Source of the DNA: Rotaria sordida
Lineage: Eukaryota; Rotifera; Eurotatoria; Philodinida; Philodinidae
Direction: 5' to 3'
DNA length: 64,000 bases
NCBI GenBank assembly: GCA_905250125.1
Contig: CAJNOL010000364.1
Location: forward strand, 1-64,000
Positions 1 through 11,700 of this stretch are shown here, piece after piece. The position numbers and the translations under genes are program-made. Under the pieces are notes generated by a model that was given only the letters and a program-made list of their open reading frames with translations, searched no databases and was not told the DNA's origin. How positions within the stretch are numbered: the first letter of the stretch is position 1; every line of letters begins with the position of its first letter.

Positions 1-2996
1 TCTTTGCCCAATAATAAATCAACAGATTTTTGTTTTCAAATTTGTTGCCACAATATAATCACAAACAGTATATATTCACACTAATAAAAAATGTCGCATA
101 TGTCGTATTGTGCGACCTAACATAAGATATATAAAAGTGCGATACGAGCTGTTCGTTCCTATGAATTTCTCTTCAAGCGAACTTGCGACACTCAGTTTAA
201 CATGAATTATTAGTACCTACTCTTGGAGCACAAGACGATAAGATCCTCAGATCCAGCCGTCTCGATTTGATTTGATTCTGATCAGACCACATTGAGATAG
301 TCCAATCTTGATCATAGATCGATCTCTCAACATGTTATAGATTTGAAGGTTAGCGCTGAAATAATCTACAAAAAAGAATATACGAAAATGCATAAGTTCA
401 GCATGTTTGGTCGCCTTGGTTATATGCCGTTGTATGGGCAAAACAAGACGGCGAATGAATGATAACCCAATAGATCAGGATACATTCCGACTACGCCACA
501 TTTTCATGATGCAGTCTACAACACATTTTATTTTAGTATGTTGACTGAGCACAATATAAGAATTCAAGTTTATCTCTGATGGAAAATATTTCATATTGTT
601 TTGTATTTGTTTACAAAATGAAGATCATAGCAGAAATCGATCTCATTTGTGTTACTCAGATGCTTTGCTATGGTGTCTTTACGGCCAATATTAGATGATG
701 GCATATAGCCACATGTTTGCCGTATTTACACCATATCCCCACCGTATACAGTCACATTGTAAACATTTCTAAAAAAAAATAAGAATGTTTCTGAAAAACC
801 TCTGTTTAGATCATGAAAAATTTTGAAGTATTATTGTTACATCAAAAAAGTGAATGCTCTAGAGAACTGATTCTTGAACAGTTGTTTGATTTTAACAATT
901 TTTTCAATATGATGCTAAGTATACTTAGGCTGTAGGTTTTTGTGGCATTAGAAGATTGTGAATCAATGAGCATGGAGAGACAAAATGAGCGTAATGTAAT
1001 GAACAGTATTGAATTGATTTTAGTGCATTTTTATTGATTTAAACACATCAACTTGATAGACGTACAGCGATAATCGGTAGTAAAATGCTCTTGATGAAAT
1101 ACAATCACACCGTAAAAAAGAAAGAAAGGAAGAAGAATACAATATACTTTTCTTCAGTAGTCCTTTATTTGTATAGTCTATCGTCACGCTGTTACTCACT
1201 GTACAGACACGAATGAAAGAAAAAAACGATGGCAACAATAATAAAATTTGCATTAGTGTATGTTTTTATTTCGTTAGTTTGTTTCTTGTTAATGCACTTT
1301 TTTTTGTTGATCTTTTCCGTTTGTCACAGTTACATTTCGAGAAAAAAACCCAAAATAATTATGCAATCAATATAACGGCGAATAGTTTTTTCGTGGAACA
1401 AGCTTTTGTGTTTGTGAAAAGACATCCGGCATGCACTACAATGATGATGTTTGTTTTCTTACTTTTGAATTAAGAAAAAAACAGCATTCATGTTATCAAT
1501 ATTTCTGCCAATTTTAGTTACAAAATTCAAGGGATACTTTTCATTATTTGTCAATTTTATGTAAGCATATATGACTCTCTTTCGTATGTATGCAAAACAG
1601 AATTCATTTTGTCGATAAGTTTTATAATCACATTTTGCGACAATAATATTCATTGTTCTCAATTAAAACATATGTTCTAATGTTTTTTATCGAAATATAT
1701 TTATTATAAACACATAGTTTTAGTGATGCACATATGTACAGTACAAAAGTTTTCTCATTGTTATTGTGATGCATGTTAAAATTGAGCGAACCCCGAATGT
1801 AAACAAATAAAATTTGAATATTATTTCTTTGTGAATTGTAGAAAGTAATGAAAGATCAGCAATTAAAATAACAAAAGAAAACAACATTTCTTTTTATTTT
1901 ACATATATTTTGAATGAATGTAATAGAAATCAAAAATCATGTCAGCAAGTGTAGGGATGGGATGCATTTATACTGCTAGTTGCACTAACGCATGTACACT
2001 CTGAGAATGAAATTGCTCGCATTGAAAAAGATATAAATTTAGCAGTACCAGTCTCAATCCAGTTCAAATATCAATGAAACTTTCGTATTCATACATGGCT
2101 CCGACGATTAAAAGCAAACTATAAATTTTTATATTTAATTTTCATTCAAATGACAACTATCTTATCGAATAGCAAAGAGAGCAATGGTCAATTTTATTCT
2201 GAATATTGGTTCGAACTCGAATTAGAGCTGTTTAGTACATGACACGACTAATGTTCGTAACTGCAATTATGAGACAAAACTTTTGGTTGCTTACTGTGTC
2301 TATACAAAAAGTCCTTATTGAACTATTTCATTCATTTTTGGAATTTAAAACAGGTACTTCAAGATTTAATTATATTCGAAATCTAATTAAGCAATTCGTA
2401 ATTACTCTAGTAACCACAGAACACAAAACATATCGCTAAGCATTAAGCACAATGTGAATAGTTTTTTCCTATCCGAATAATTGGTTAATGATGTGCAGTA
2501 TATTTTGCAAGCAGAAACTGTTGTTCGATTGTTGCTTCAATCAAAATTGAATTTACTTTTCTTGTTATTTCATGCACATGATGACAATGTCAATCATATA
2601 CAAAATAAGAAATCAAACTGACAATGTCTTTGTTGTTTTTTGTCGTTCTTATCAGAACGAGAAAAAAAAGACAAAGTATCCAATGTATTGACACTCAAGT
2701 GAGTTTTGTAGAAGAAAAGCAAACGAAAGTTGGAAAGAATAATCATAAAACAAATGAAGTTGTTGGATTTTTCTTTTTCGTTTGTTCTCTATAACCCCAT
2801 TTTCCATTGCAAATAGGTGAAGTTCGTTGTTGAGTGTCAATAAAGAAAAAGATTCACATTTGACGACGTAGAAAAGTCTCGAAAAAAAAACCGTGGACAT
2901 CGAATATATAAATAGAAAAGGGTGATCACTGTCCAAACGACAATTTATCATTCACAATACACGATTATCGATCGAAGAACAATAGTTATCTTCAAA
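1..2996. other. No gene recognised; AT-rich upstream region
   Basis: I see no exon with splice sites or a recognisable protein here. Open frames are short (under 100 codons) and read like AT-rich noise. The last part is the upstream region of the ART-TPR gene; no clear promoter motif was identified. Confidence 0.5.
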
Positions 2997-5114
2997 ATGA
3001 GTGGACAACGAAGACAACGCATGACTGAAAATTACATGGTCATCTGGGTCGATGGAAACATTAATCCAACAAATGAAGACTGTCAAAACACACTCGTACA
3101 ATTGCGCAGTGTCGTCAACGAGGTGAATTCTTGCACCACAGCGGAAGAATGTATTCAATGCCTCAATGAAAACGATGAGCAGATATCATTCGTTATCTCC
3201 TCTGGTTCAATAGGGCAACACCTCATACCAGACATTCATGACATGCCAAAACTAGGTGCCATATACATCTTTTGTGATAACAAACAACGTCATGAAGCGT
3301 GGGCCAAAAATTGGACAAAAATTGAAGGTGTACATACATCAATCAAGCCCATCTGTGAAGCATTGCAAACAGCTGTCAAGCAATACAATCAAGATAACAT
3401 ATCGATCAGTATTGTCAGTGTGAATGAGGAAGATTCTAGGGAAAATCTCAATCAGCTAGAACCTTCTTTCATGTATACCCAAATATTCAAGGAAATCCTT
3501 CTTGATATGAAACATGGACAAGAAGCCGTCAAAGATTTAGTCACATTTTGCCAAGAAGAATATCGAAACAATACCAAAGAAATGAACGTTATCAATGAAT
3601 TTGAACGTACTTATCGTTCATCAGAGGCCATTTGGTGGTATACACGTCAGTGCTTCACGTACAAAATGCTCAATACGGCATTACGAACACTCGATGGTGA
3701 CATCATTATAAGAATGGGATTTTTTCTTTGTGATGTGCACCGACAAATTGAAGACTTACACAACAAACAGGTCAGTCTGTATCATGGCAAAACCTTTCTA
3801 GTCTTTCGAGGACAAAGACTATTGACAGTAGACTTCGAAAAACTCGAAAAAAATAATGGTGGACTTATATCATTCAATAGCTTTTTATCCACCAGTAAAA
3901 ATCGAGGTATCTCCCTCGAATTTGCTAAAGATGCATTAGTAACAACCGGTATGGTCGGTATTCTTTTTCAAATGACCATAGACCCCACGATCTCATCGAC
4001 ACCTTTTGCATCCATTCGGGAGGTCACTTATTACAAACAAGAAGATGAAATCCTCTTCTCCATGCACACCATTTTTCGAATTCTTGACATTCGTCAGCTT
4101 GACAAAAATCGTCCACTTTATCAAGTGGATCTTCAACTTACGTCTGATGACGATCAACAACTCCGTCGATTAACCGACTGCATACGAGAAGAAGTTGTAG
4201 ATGGAACTAGATGGGAACGATTGGGTACATTGCTACTCAAAATAGGTCAATTCGGCAAAGCTGAAGAATTGTATATGGCACTACTACAACAGACCTCTGC
4301 CGACAGTGATAAAGCATTTATCTATAATCAGCTTGGATGGGTGAAACAACACCAAGGGCTATACAAAGAAGCAGTTTCGTTTTATGAAAAGTCCCTCGAA
4401 ATCAAACAAAAAAACTTCGCGGAAGATGATCTCGATTTGGGTGCTTCCTATAATAACATCGGTCTAGTATATAAAAACATGAATGATTACTCGAAAGCAC
4501 TTGAATTTTACAAAAAAGCACATAAAATAGCAGAAAAAGCTCTGCCTTCAAATCATCCTGATTTGGCTACTTCCTACAGCAACATCGGTGGAGTGTATAT
4601 TGATATGGGTGACTACTCGAAGGCATTTGAATTTTACGAAAAAGCACTTAAAATAAAAGAAAAAACTCTGCCTCCGAATCATCCTGATTTGGCTACTTCC
4701 TACAGCAACATTGGTGGAGTGTATAACGACATGGGTGACTACTCGAAAGCACTTGAATTTTACGAAAAAGCACTTAAAATAACAGAAAAAGCTCTGCCTT
4801 CGAATCATCCTAATTTTGCTACGTCCTACAACAACATCGGTGTAGTATATAAAAAAATGGGTAACTACTCGAAAGCACTTGAATTTTATGATAAAGCACT
4901 TAAAATAAGCGAAATAGCTCTACCTCCGAATCATCCCTCATTGGCTTTTTCCTACAACAACATCGGCACGGCGTATTGCAGCAAGGGTGATTACTCGAAA
5001 GCACTTTCATTTCTAGAAAAGGCGCTTTCTATCCGACAAAAATCACTTCCACCAACACATCCTGATATTAAACGTGCGATGGATAATATTAACTATGTAA
5101 AAAAGAAGATATAA
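2997..5114 (+). CDS. ADP-ribosyltransferase (ART) with C-terminal kinesin-light-chain-type TPR repeats
   Basis: Single-exon protein of 705 residues from ATG 2997; an in-frame ATG at 2922 would add 25 residues, but MSGQRRQRM looks the more natural start. Three parts are visible. Residues about 12-140 form an alpha/beta region (VIWVDGNI, FVISSGSIGQ, IYIFCDNK). Residues about 155-400 are an arginine-type ART fold with the R-S-ExE triad: R271 in VFRGQ, STS at 298-300, and E349/E351 in QEDEILF. Residues about 402-700 hold about six 42-residue TPRs built around ATSYNNIG...YSKALEFYEKAL. The family moves ADP-ribose from NAD to protein arginines; the TPRs probably bind a partner. There is no signal peptide, so it is likely cytosolic. 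It has no introns and fewer AT-ending codons than its neighbours. The N-terminal module's role is unknown to me. Confidence 0.88.
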   Translation: MSGQRRQRMTENYMVIWVDGNINPTNEDCQNTLVQLRSVVNEVNSCTTAEECIQCLNENDEQISFVISSGSIGQHLIPDIHDMPKLGAIYIFCDNKQRHEAWAKNWTKIEGVHTSIKPICEALQTAVKQYNQDNISISIVSVNEEDSRENLNQLEPSFMYTQIFKEILLDMKHGQEAVKDLVTFCQEEYRNNTKEMNVINEFERTYRSSEAIWWYTRQCFTYKMLNTALRTLDGDIIIRMGFFLCDVHRQIEDLHNKQVSLYHGKTFLVFRGQRLLTVDFEKLEKNNGGLISFNSFLSTSKNRGISLEFAKDALVTTGMVGILFQMTIDPTISSTPFASIREVTYYKQEDEILFSMHTIFRILDIRQLDKNRPLYQVDLQLTSDDDQQLRRLTDCIREEVVDGTRWERLGTLLLKIGQFGKAEELYMALLQQTSADSDKAFIYNQLGWVKQHQGLYKEAVSFYEKSLEIKQKNFAEDDLDLGASYNNIGLVYKNMNDYSKALEFYKKAHKIAEKALPSNHPDLATSYSNIGGVYIDMGDYSKAFEFYEKALKIKEKTLPPNHPDLATSYSNIGGVYNDMGDYSKALEFYEKALKITEKALPSNHPNFATSYNNIGVVYKKMGNYSKALEFYDKALKISEIALPPNHPSLAFSYNNIGTAYCSKGDYSKALSFLEKALSIRQKSLPPTHPDIKRAMDNINYVKKKI

Positions 5115-5142
5115 ATTTGTTTCTTTTTGTTCTTGCTGGCTC

Positions 5143-5148
5143 AATAAA
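5143..5148 (+). promoter_or_regulatory. Poly(A) signal AATAAA of the ART-TPR gene
   Basis: AATAAA lies 29 nt after the ART-TPR stop codon, a normal position for a short 3' UTR. Confidence 0.6.
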
Positions 5149-7951
5149 CTTTTTCTGATTGAAATTCATTCCCTCCGTTTTTTCTCGACCTTCTATCACG
5201 CTCACATGCATGCGACCAGGGACACTCATCGTGATTCTGAATAGGGTATACACAGAGCGGATCATACTGGACTGGTAGAGCAATGACTGTAGGTATGACG
5301 CACAATAACGATGTTAGAGATCGTACGATCATAGTAGACCTTTCTGAGTACCACACTGCTTTCATCATAGCAGGCACATTGAATCTCTGTGGTCAGACTA
5401 CGAAGCTACCTAACGAGCTATGATATAAGATGGTAACTCTCCCTACTACACAATAACATGGCTATAAACGAAATCAAGTTAATATTAAGAAATTTTTTTT
5501 CTACTTTTTATTATGAAAAATAGCTTACTACTCTTGTCTACCAAACAAAAAAAATAATTATTAGATAAAGCTTTATTAATAAGAGAGTTATATGCATTTC
5601 TTAAGTGATCATGATTTTTGGGACATCCTGTAGATGAACTTATTATATCTTAAGAGTGAAGTGATAATTGAGTGGGAACACACGAATTGTCATAGCTAGA
5701 AACTGATAGCACACCATTTACTTCCGGTTTCGGAAGGAAAATAAAACGAAACGTTATACCGGGAAAATTACGAACATGCTTGAAAAGGTACACAGCAGCT
5801 AGTATTCAAATTTGAAACAGTTATGTGAATTGATTTCGACGTTATTTCAATTGAAATGAAGTGAAGAACAGAAATAGATTATGGTACTTTCGAATGTTAT
5901 ATTTTCAATATGTTCAACAAGATTAAATATGAGATAATGAAAAAATCTGAATCAATCTGTAGAAAAGACTATACATGGGTTAAAAAATGCAAAAAAAAAC
6001 AAGGAATGGCTGTATTACTTGATGAGATAACTTTTTGTTAAATGAATAGTTTTATTATAATATAAAGAGATCAATAATGAATGTTTTTAGAGATTAATTT
6101 TACTGAACGAAGAATGATTTTGACCAAAAGAGAAAAAAAACCAAATATGCAAACAACAATATGTAAACAAAAACTTCATATTATACTCCAATAGGATTTT
6201 GTTAGAATACTCTATGACTAATGTTGAAGACGGAGCATAATTCAGTGTATCTGTCATCGAACAACATCCGAAAAGATCGACCAAATCCATTGTCTTATGA
6301 ATGACGACCCTCATATTACAATTGACAAATTTCAAGAGCAAATTAAGCTGAATTATGATGCTATACAATGAGTAATGTCCGATCATCGTAAACTTAAATA
6401 TTACGACTAATTATAGATCGTAACAGCTGACCTGAAGAATGATCATGAAAGATATCGTCTGAATTACAAGTTTGGTAGGTCGTTCATCGTCTTCTCGACT
6501 TTCATGAAACTATTTATATCATCTTTTAACTGTTCTACGACGTGGAATCTGACCACTGAAAGACAAAATATAGTTTGTCTTGAATTACTCTCGCTTGAAT
6601 ATACATAGTACAGTATGGGAGTTATTGCAGAAGCGAAAGTTGTTCTTATCTAACAAAATCATAGGTGAACAACTTTGATCGAAATTCTTCTATTATCATG
6701 CTAATTGAACAATGGTAAAATATTATAAAACTATTCAACTATAGTAGATAATTTTATCTGACAATCATCTGGTTTTCGTCAGATTACAACCTATAGTCTC
6801 TAATATACTAGCAAAATTTTTCAGATCCATTGATCTGTTTAGCTTTCATTGACGATACAATCACAGCATGCCATTTTTCATTCTTCCAAAAGTATCCAAC
6901 TTCTGATTTTTTGTAAACTATTGTGCGCCTGTTCTGAGTCGAAATTTTCGTTATGATACACAATTCAATAGAACAATTTGCGCTCTACTTAATTCCCATA
7001 ATGTTTAGCTAATTCTATTGTTCAATATATCATTAGCAAGAACACTACAAATTGCATCAGATATTCTATCTATCACAGATAGACGTTCTTGTACTGTCCT
7101 ATTCATGCATCGAAGAAGGTAAATTTTGTTTTAACAGCATGAGTTTATAGGGAATCTTTTATCGTAGGAAATTCTTATATTTGAAATCAAAACAAATCAT
7201 ATTACTTATGTTATATACGTTTGTTATGCCATGAATAGTAGCAGTTAATTATAGTGTGCAAAAGATAGAGGTAATATCACTGTTTTGTGGAACTTACTAA
7301 AGATGAATAAAAAAAACTCATATGGAAGATTCGAAAACGTTTCTATCATTTCGAGACATCAATCTCTCTGACAAAGTTCGAATGAGTTTCTAGCAACTCA
7401 CCGTTCTCTAGATCATCACGATACAAAGTACAAATTTTGTTATAGCAAAAAATACACAAAATATGGAGGCCAAATGCGTACGCGACAAACTACAGAAATG
7501 TTCTACTTTGCACCGCATTAAAAATGGCTAAAATAACTTATTGATGTATGATAACCGTCATGTTCATCACTGCCAAAAGTCAACATAGAAGTTTGAAAGA
7601 CTTTAGAAAAAAAAAAGTTATTTTCTTTAGTACGAGATTTCAGAAAAATCTTTATAATATCCTTAAATCTCATCATAAAATCAATAAATTATAATGCATT
7701 CAAGAGTAGACACTTTACTCTATCTAACGAGTTAATTTATCTTATGATAATCAATATTTAACTTTAGAAGAAAATCTTTTAATCATAATTCAATGATTCT
7801 TTTCGATTATCACCAAAGTATGTTTCTTTATATCAACAACGATCTTCTTTTTTTTTTAATTCGTGAACAATAGATACACACAAACATTGTTGGTACAAAA
7901 AAGAAACTGATTGATGACAATGATGTTATGTGTGTTAACAATTGATTGAAT
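5149..7951. other. Intergenic, no gene recognised
   Basis: 2.8 kb of AT-rich sequence. The stretch 5170-5400 is richer in GC than the rest and holds a minus-strand open frame (5141-5377) with a signal-peptide-like start, but I cannot tie it to a family or to splice sites. The remainder shows only short chance frames. Confidence 0.45.
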
Positions 7952-8380
7952 CTAATCGAATAAACCGAAGCCCTAAAAAAAAACGTGAAAGAAAATAAAT
8001 AATATAAATATCTTTAATCATATATAAAAAGTAAGTCATACCATTTCTTCGTCTTCCGATTCTTCTTTTTCAGGTTTCTTTTCTTCTTTCTTGGGAGCTT
8101 CTTTTCCACCAGCAGCTTTCTTATCATCAGCAGCAGCTGTTGTTGCAGCAGCCGGTGCAGCAACAGCACCAGCTGCTGGAGCTGAACCAAAACTTTTAAG
8201 TAGATCTGTTATTTTAACACCTTCTACTGCACTAGCGAAAAGACTAGGCCAATATGAATCGATTTCATAATTAGCAGCTTTTAATATTGCTGTAATTTTA
8301 TCGCCTTTGACATCAATATTATCATCAGCTAAGATAAGTGCTGCATAAACACAGGCAAGTTCGTCATTGCTTAAGGCCAT
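7952..8380 (-). CDS. RPLP1: 60S acidic ribosomal protein P1, two coding exons
   Basis: Exon 1 is 8042-8380 and exon 2 is 7952-7972, with a 69-nt intron (7973-8041) starting GTATGA and ending in a T-run plus AG. The product is 119 residues. It begins MALSNDELACVYAALILADD, the P1 dimerisation domain, followed by an Ala/Pro hinge and a Lys/Glu-rich tail. Exon 1 alone would end EDEEMV; splicing adds GFGLFD, giving the canonical stalk tail EDEEMGFGLFD. P1 pairs with P2 on the 60S stalk, and the tail recruits elongation factors and is the target of ribosome-inactivating proteins. P2 is the only close alternative, but the N-terminus is P1-like. Confidence 0.95.
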
Positions 8381-8755
8381 TGTTTATTATTATTGTTTGT
8401 TTTATTGATAAACTTAAATGAGAATTTAATCTAAAACAAAGAAAAAATTTTTATATATTATTTAAATATAATCAATTATCGTTAAACAATATTAAATAAG
8501 ATTAAGAAAATATATGTATGCTGCATGACTATAAAACAAAATAATACTGTAACTGTATTTTTCTTTTTTTTTGTTTTTGATCATAATTTTGATAATGTGT
8601 ACCGGAGAGAATCAAATAAGAATACATAAGATTATTGTTGAATATAATTTAAATCATTAGTAGAAGATTAAATTAAAACGACGTACGATTTTCTTCAATA
8701 TCCTTAAAACAGAAATTTTTATTTATTTTTTCTATTGTTTAGTTTTAGATAAAAA
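8381..8755. other. Spacer between RPLP1 and the myotubularin gene
   Basis: About 375 bp holding the RPLP1 5' region and the myotubularin 3' region, both read from the minus strand. No other feature seen. Confidence 0.6.
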
Positions 8756-11700
8756 TCAATTTACTAATGTTGATTGATAATCAGGTATATAACGAAAATA
8801 ATAATTTTTCCATAATTTAATTTGATATAAAGTATTTATTTGTAAAATTTGTTCAGACTTTCCATTATAATTAGAATTTAAATATGTTTGACGATCATTT
8901 AATATAGGTGTCCATACAGACATTGTATAATCTGATATTTTCATATCAGTACGGACTTTTTCAGAATTTAGTAAAAATGTACCATATTGACATGAATATA
9001 AATAATCAGCTATTCTTAATAAGAATTTTTCATTAAATTCAAAAGCAGTTTCAAACTAAAAGATAAAATAAAAGATTTTTATTTAATTCATAGACATATA
9101 TTCAGATTTGTGAAAAAAAAAGTAAACTTCCAAAATTTTACCAAAATCTATTATGAAACAAAAATAAATTAACCAGAAATTACTCAACCATTACAAAGCT
9201 ATTTTGAGAAAGTACCAAATAAACTATATAAACATCATTAGGAAACTTGTGAAAATACCAAAACACAAAAAAAAAGAAGAATCTTGGTCCAACATCGACG
9301 TATTCTGAGAAATTTCGGTAAATACAGGAATCACTAGTTTTTTTTCCAAATATACATATAAATGAAGTATCCTATAAAAAAGAAGACCATATTGTCTAAA
9401 ATATTAGTAATTACTAAGAGATTTTGAAAACTGCTAGTAAATTTCAGTGAAAACAGGAATTGCGAAATAAGTCTTTTTATCTACATGTCAATAAACTTTA
9501 TTATTGAGAAGATGGCGCTACCTTATGAAGTATGAGTCCTTGTTGTCCGCAGAAGAATGCATTGCTGGTTTCGCAATAATTAATGAAATCCAGTTTATGC
9601 TCTGCATGATATTTCTTTCGTGATACACTGCTTGTAGAAATTTCTTCTTTTGTGGATTAGTCATTATAGAAATTATTCGGAATTTGCTCAGTGGTATACG
9701 AGGCAGTTTTAAAAACGATTTCGATTGCTTTAAAGAAAATTATGGTAACGACCGAACTATCTTGTTGATACGGTTTTTTTTGTGAGAGTAAGTTTCTGAA
9801 AGTGGATTTTTCATAAGAGAAATTTACTTTGTTTTTTTTTGGAAATCTGGATACTGAATGTTTGTAGATGTGTACTAAGTTTCTCAACGCTTGTTATTAA
9901 AAACTTGTTTACCTGTTGTAATAATTGATATGTGCAATCAAGAAATTGAAGAAAAACAGGTGATCGTTCCGAATAAATTTTATTTCCAAAACCAATACGC
10001 TAATTAGAAAAATATTATAAAAATTGTGTTTTTCTGAATTATATTTTAATTTATACTTACTAAAAAGAATTTATGACCAAAACTAAGCCATTCTTTTTCT
10101 ATTAAAATCATATAACCATCTAGTGTTCGATAATATGGATCGAGCATTAGCATTGCTAATGAAGTCAGCTATATATTAAAAATGAAATAAAATATTAGTA
10201 AACGTCTTTTTTTTTTTATTTACCTGTGATGTTCGATCCCATCCATCTGAACAATGTACTAATACTGAACGTTTATCATTACGAACTAAAGAAACTAATC
10301 GATTTACAGATGTTAAAATTGCCTTAAAAACAAAAAACGAAACATTGTTTTTTCTCTAATAACAATTTCATATTAAGTCTACATACTCGAATATGAAATA
10401 ACCAATTTAAATTGTCTAAATCATTTAACCATGTTTTATCTTCTTGTAATCCTTGTCGTATAGTTAAATGTAATTTATGAAGACTATCAAAAAAAAAATC
10501 AAAGCAAATTTTCCTTTTCTTTTAATTATTTTCTCTAACCTTTCTCTCATAACGTGAATATTTTGTATATTTTGAAACTCAAGTTCACAATCTGGATAAT
10601 CTTCATATCCACCACCATTAGCTTTATTAGCTATTGCATTTACTTTTGGACGTGCATCAAGAATAACTAATTTTGAACCTTGATTTACATTTGTATTTGC
10701 TATTTCACGTAAATAATCAACATCATCTTGACATTTACGATTAAGACCAGTTAATGGTTGACTTGATCGAGTTATTGTCACATAAGTTTGACGACAATAC
10801 CAACTAAGAACCTGTTAAAATAAATTTTTAAATTATAGAAAAAAAAAGAGAATTTTATTTTTTTGAATATACTGGAATGCGATTTCGACTACGAAAATTA
10901 GCAACAGATTGTAATCTAGATATATCAAAATTGGATGGCAGAACAAGAGTATCTGGATACGTATCACAAAATGTATAATTTTGATTGATTTCATTATTTA
11001 TTATCCAATGTGCATCACCATTTAGTTGAATACCCTGAAGAAAAATGTTTAAATTTGACAAAAAAAAACATTTTTTTTTTAAACAACTAACCATTCTTGT
11101 ATAATCTTTTACTTTATTATACAATTTCCAGCCTTCATCGATCTTATCTGGACACATTTTCTTCTTATAATTCCAAGCAAAGAAAGACTAAAACGAGAAA
11201 AAAAACCTATTAAGAATACTGATCTATTTTCTCTTTAGAATAATTATTCCTTTGAGATTCGTAGTATACGAAAATTCATAAAATCTTCAATTCAAACATT
11301 CGAATTGGATATATGACTAGAAAACCTTTTTTTCATTGATGACGATTATAAATAAGTTTGTTCACTGGATAAACAACTATGTCATAGAACCAGGGTTCTC
11401 GAGTAGAAAGATTTTTTCTCTCCCCAAATGTTCGACTTTTCGCCAATTTTTTACAGTTTCATGATAACTTTAGGTAGAAATCGGATTTTGAAACATCATT
11501 TGTCTTTCTCTGGCAGAAATTTGAATAAAAATAAATAGATAATGTCGTTTCCAGGTGAATAGGGTCGGGAAAGGGACAGTCTGGTAGCACGTCGTCTGTT
11601 GTACAAAGGGCAACAACACAGTGAGTTGCGTTCTTCACCTCTTCCCATAAAAAGTATTACCAACTCCGCATAGAACAGCGAAGAAAATGTTCTTTTAATT

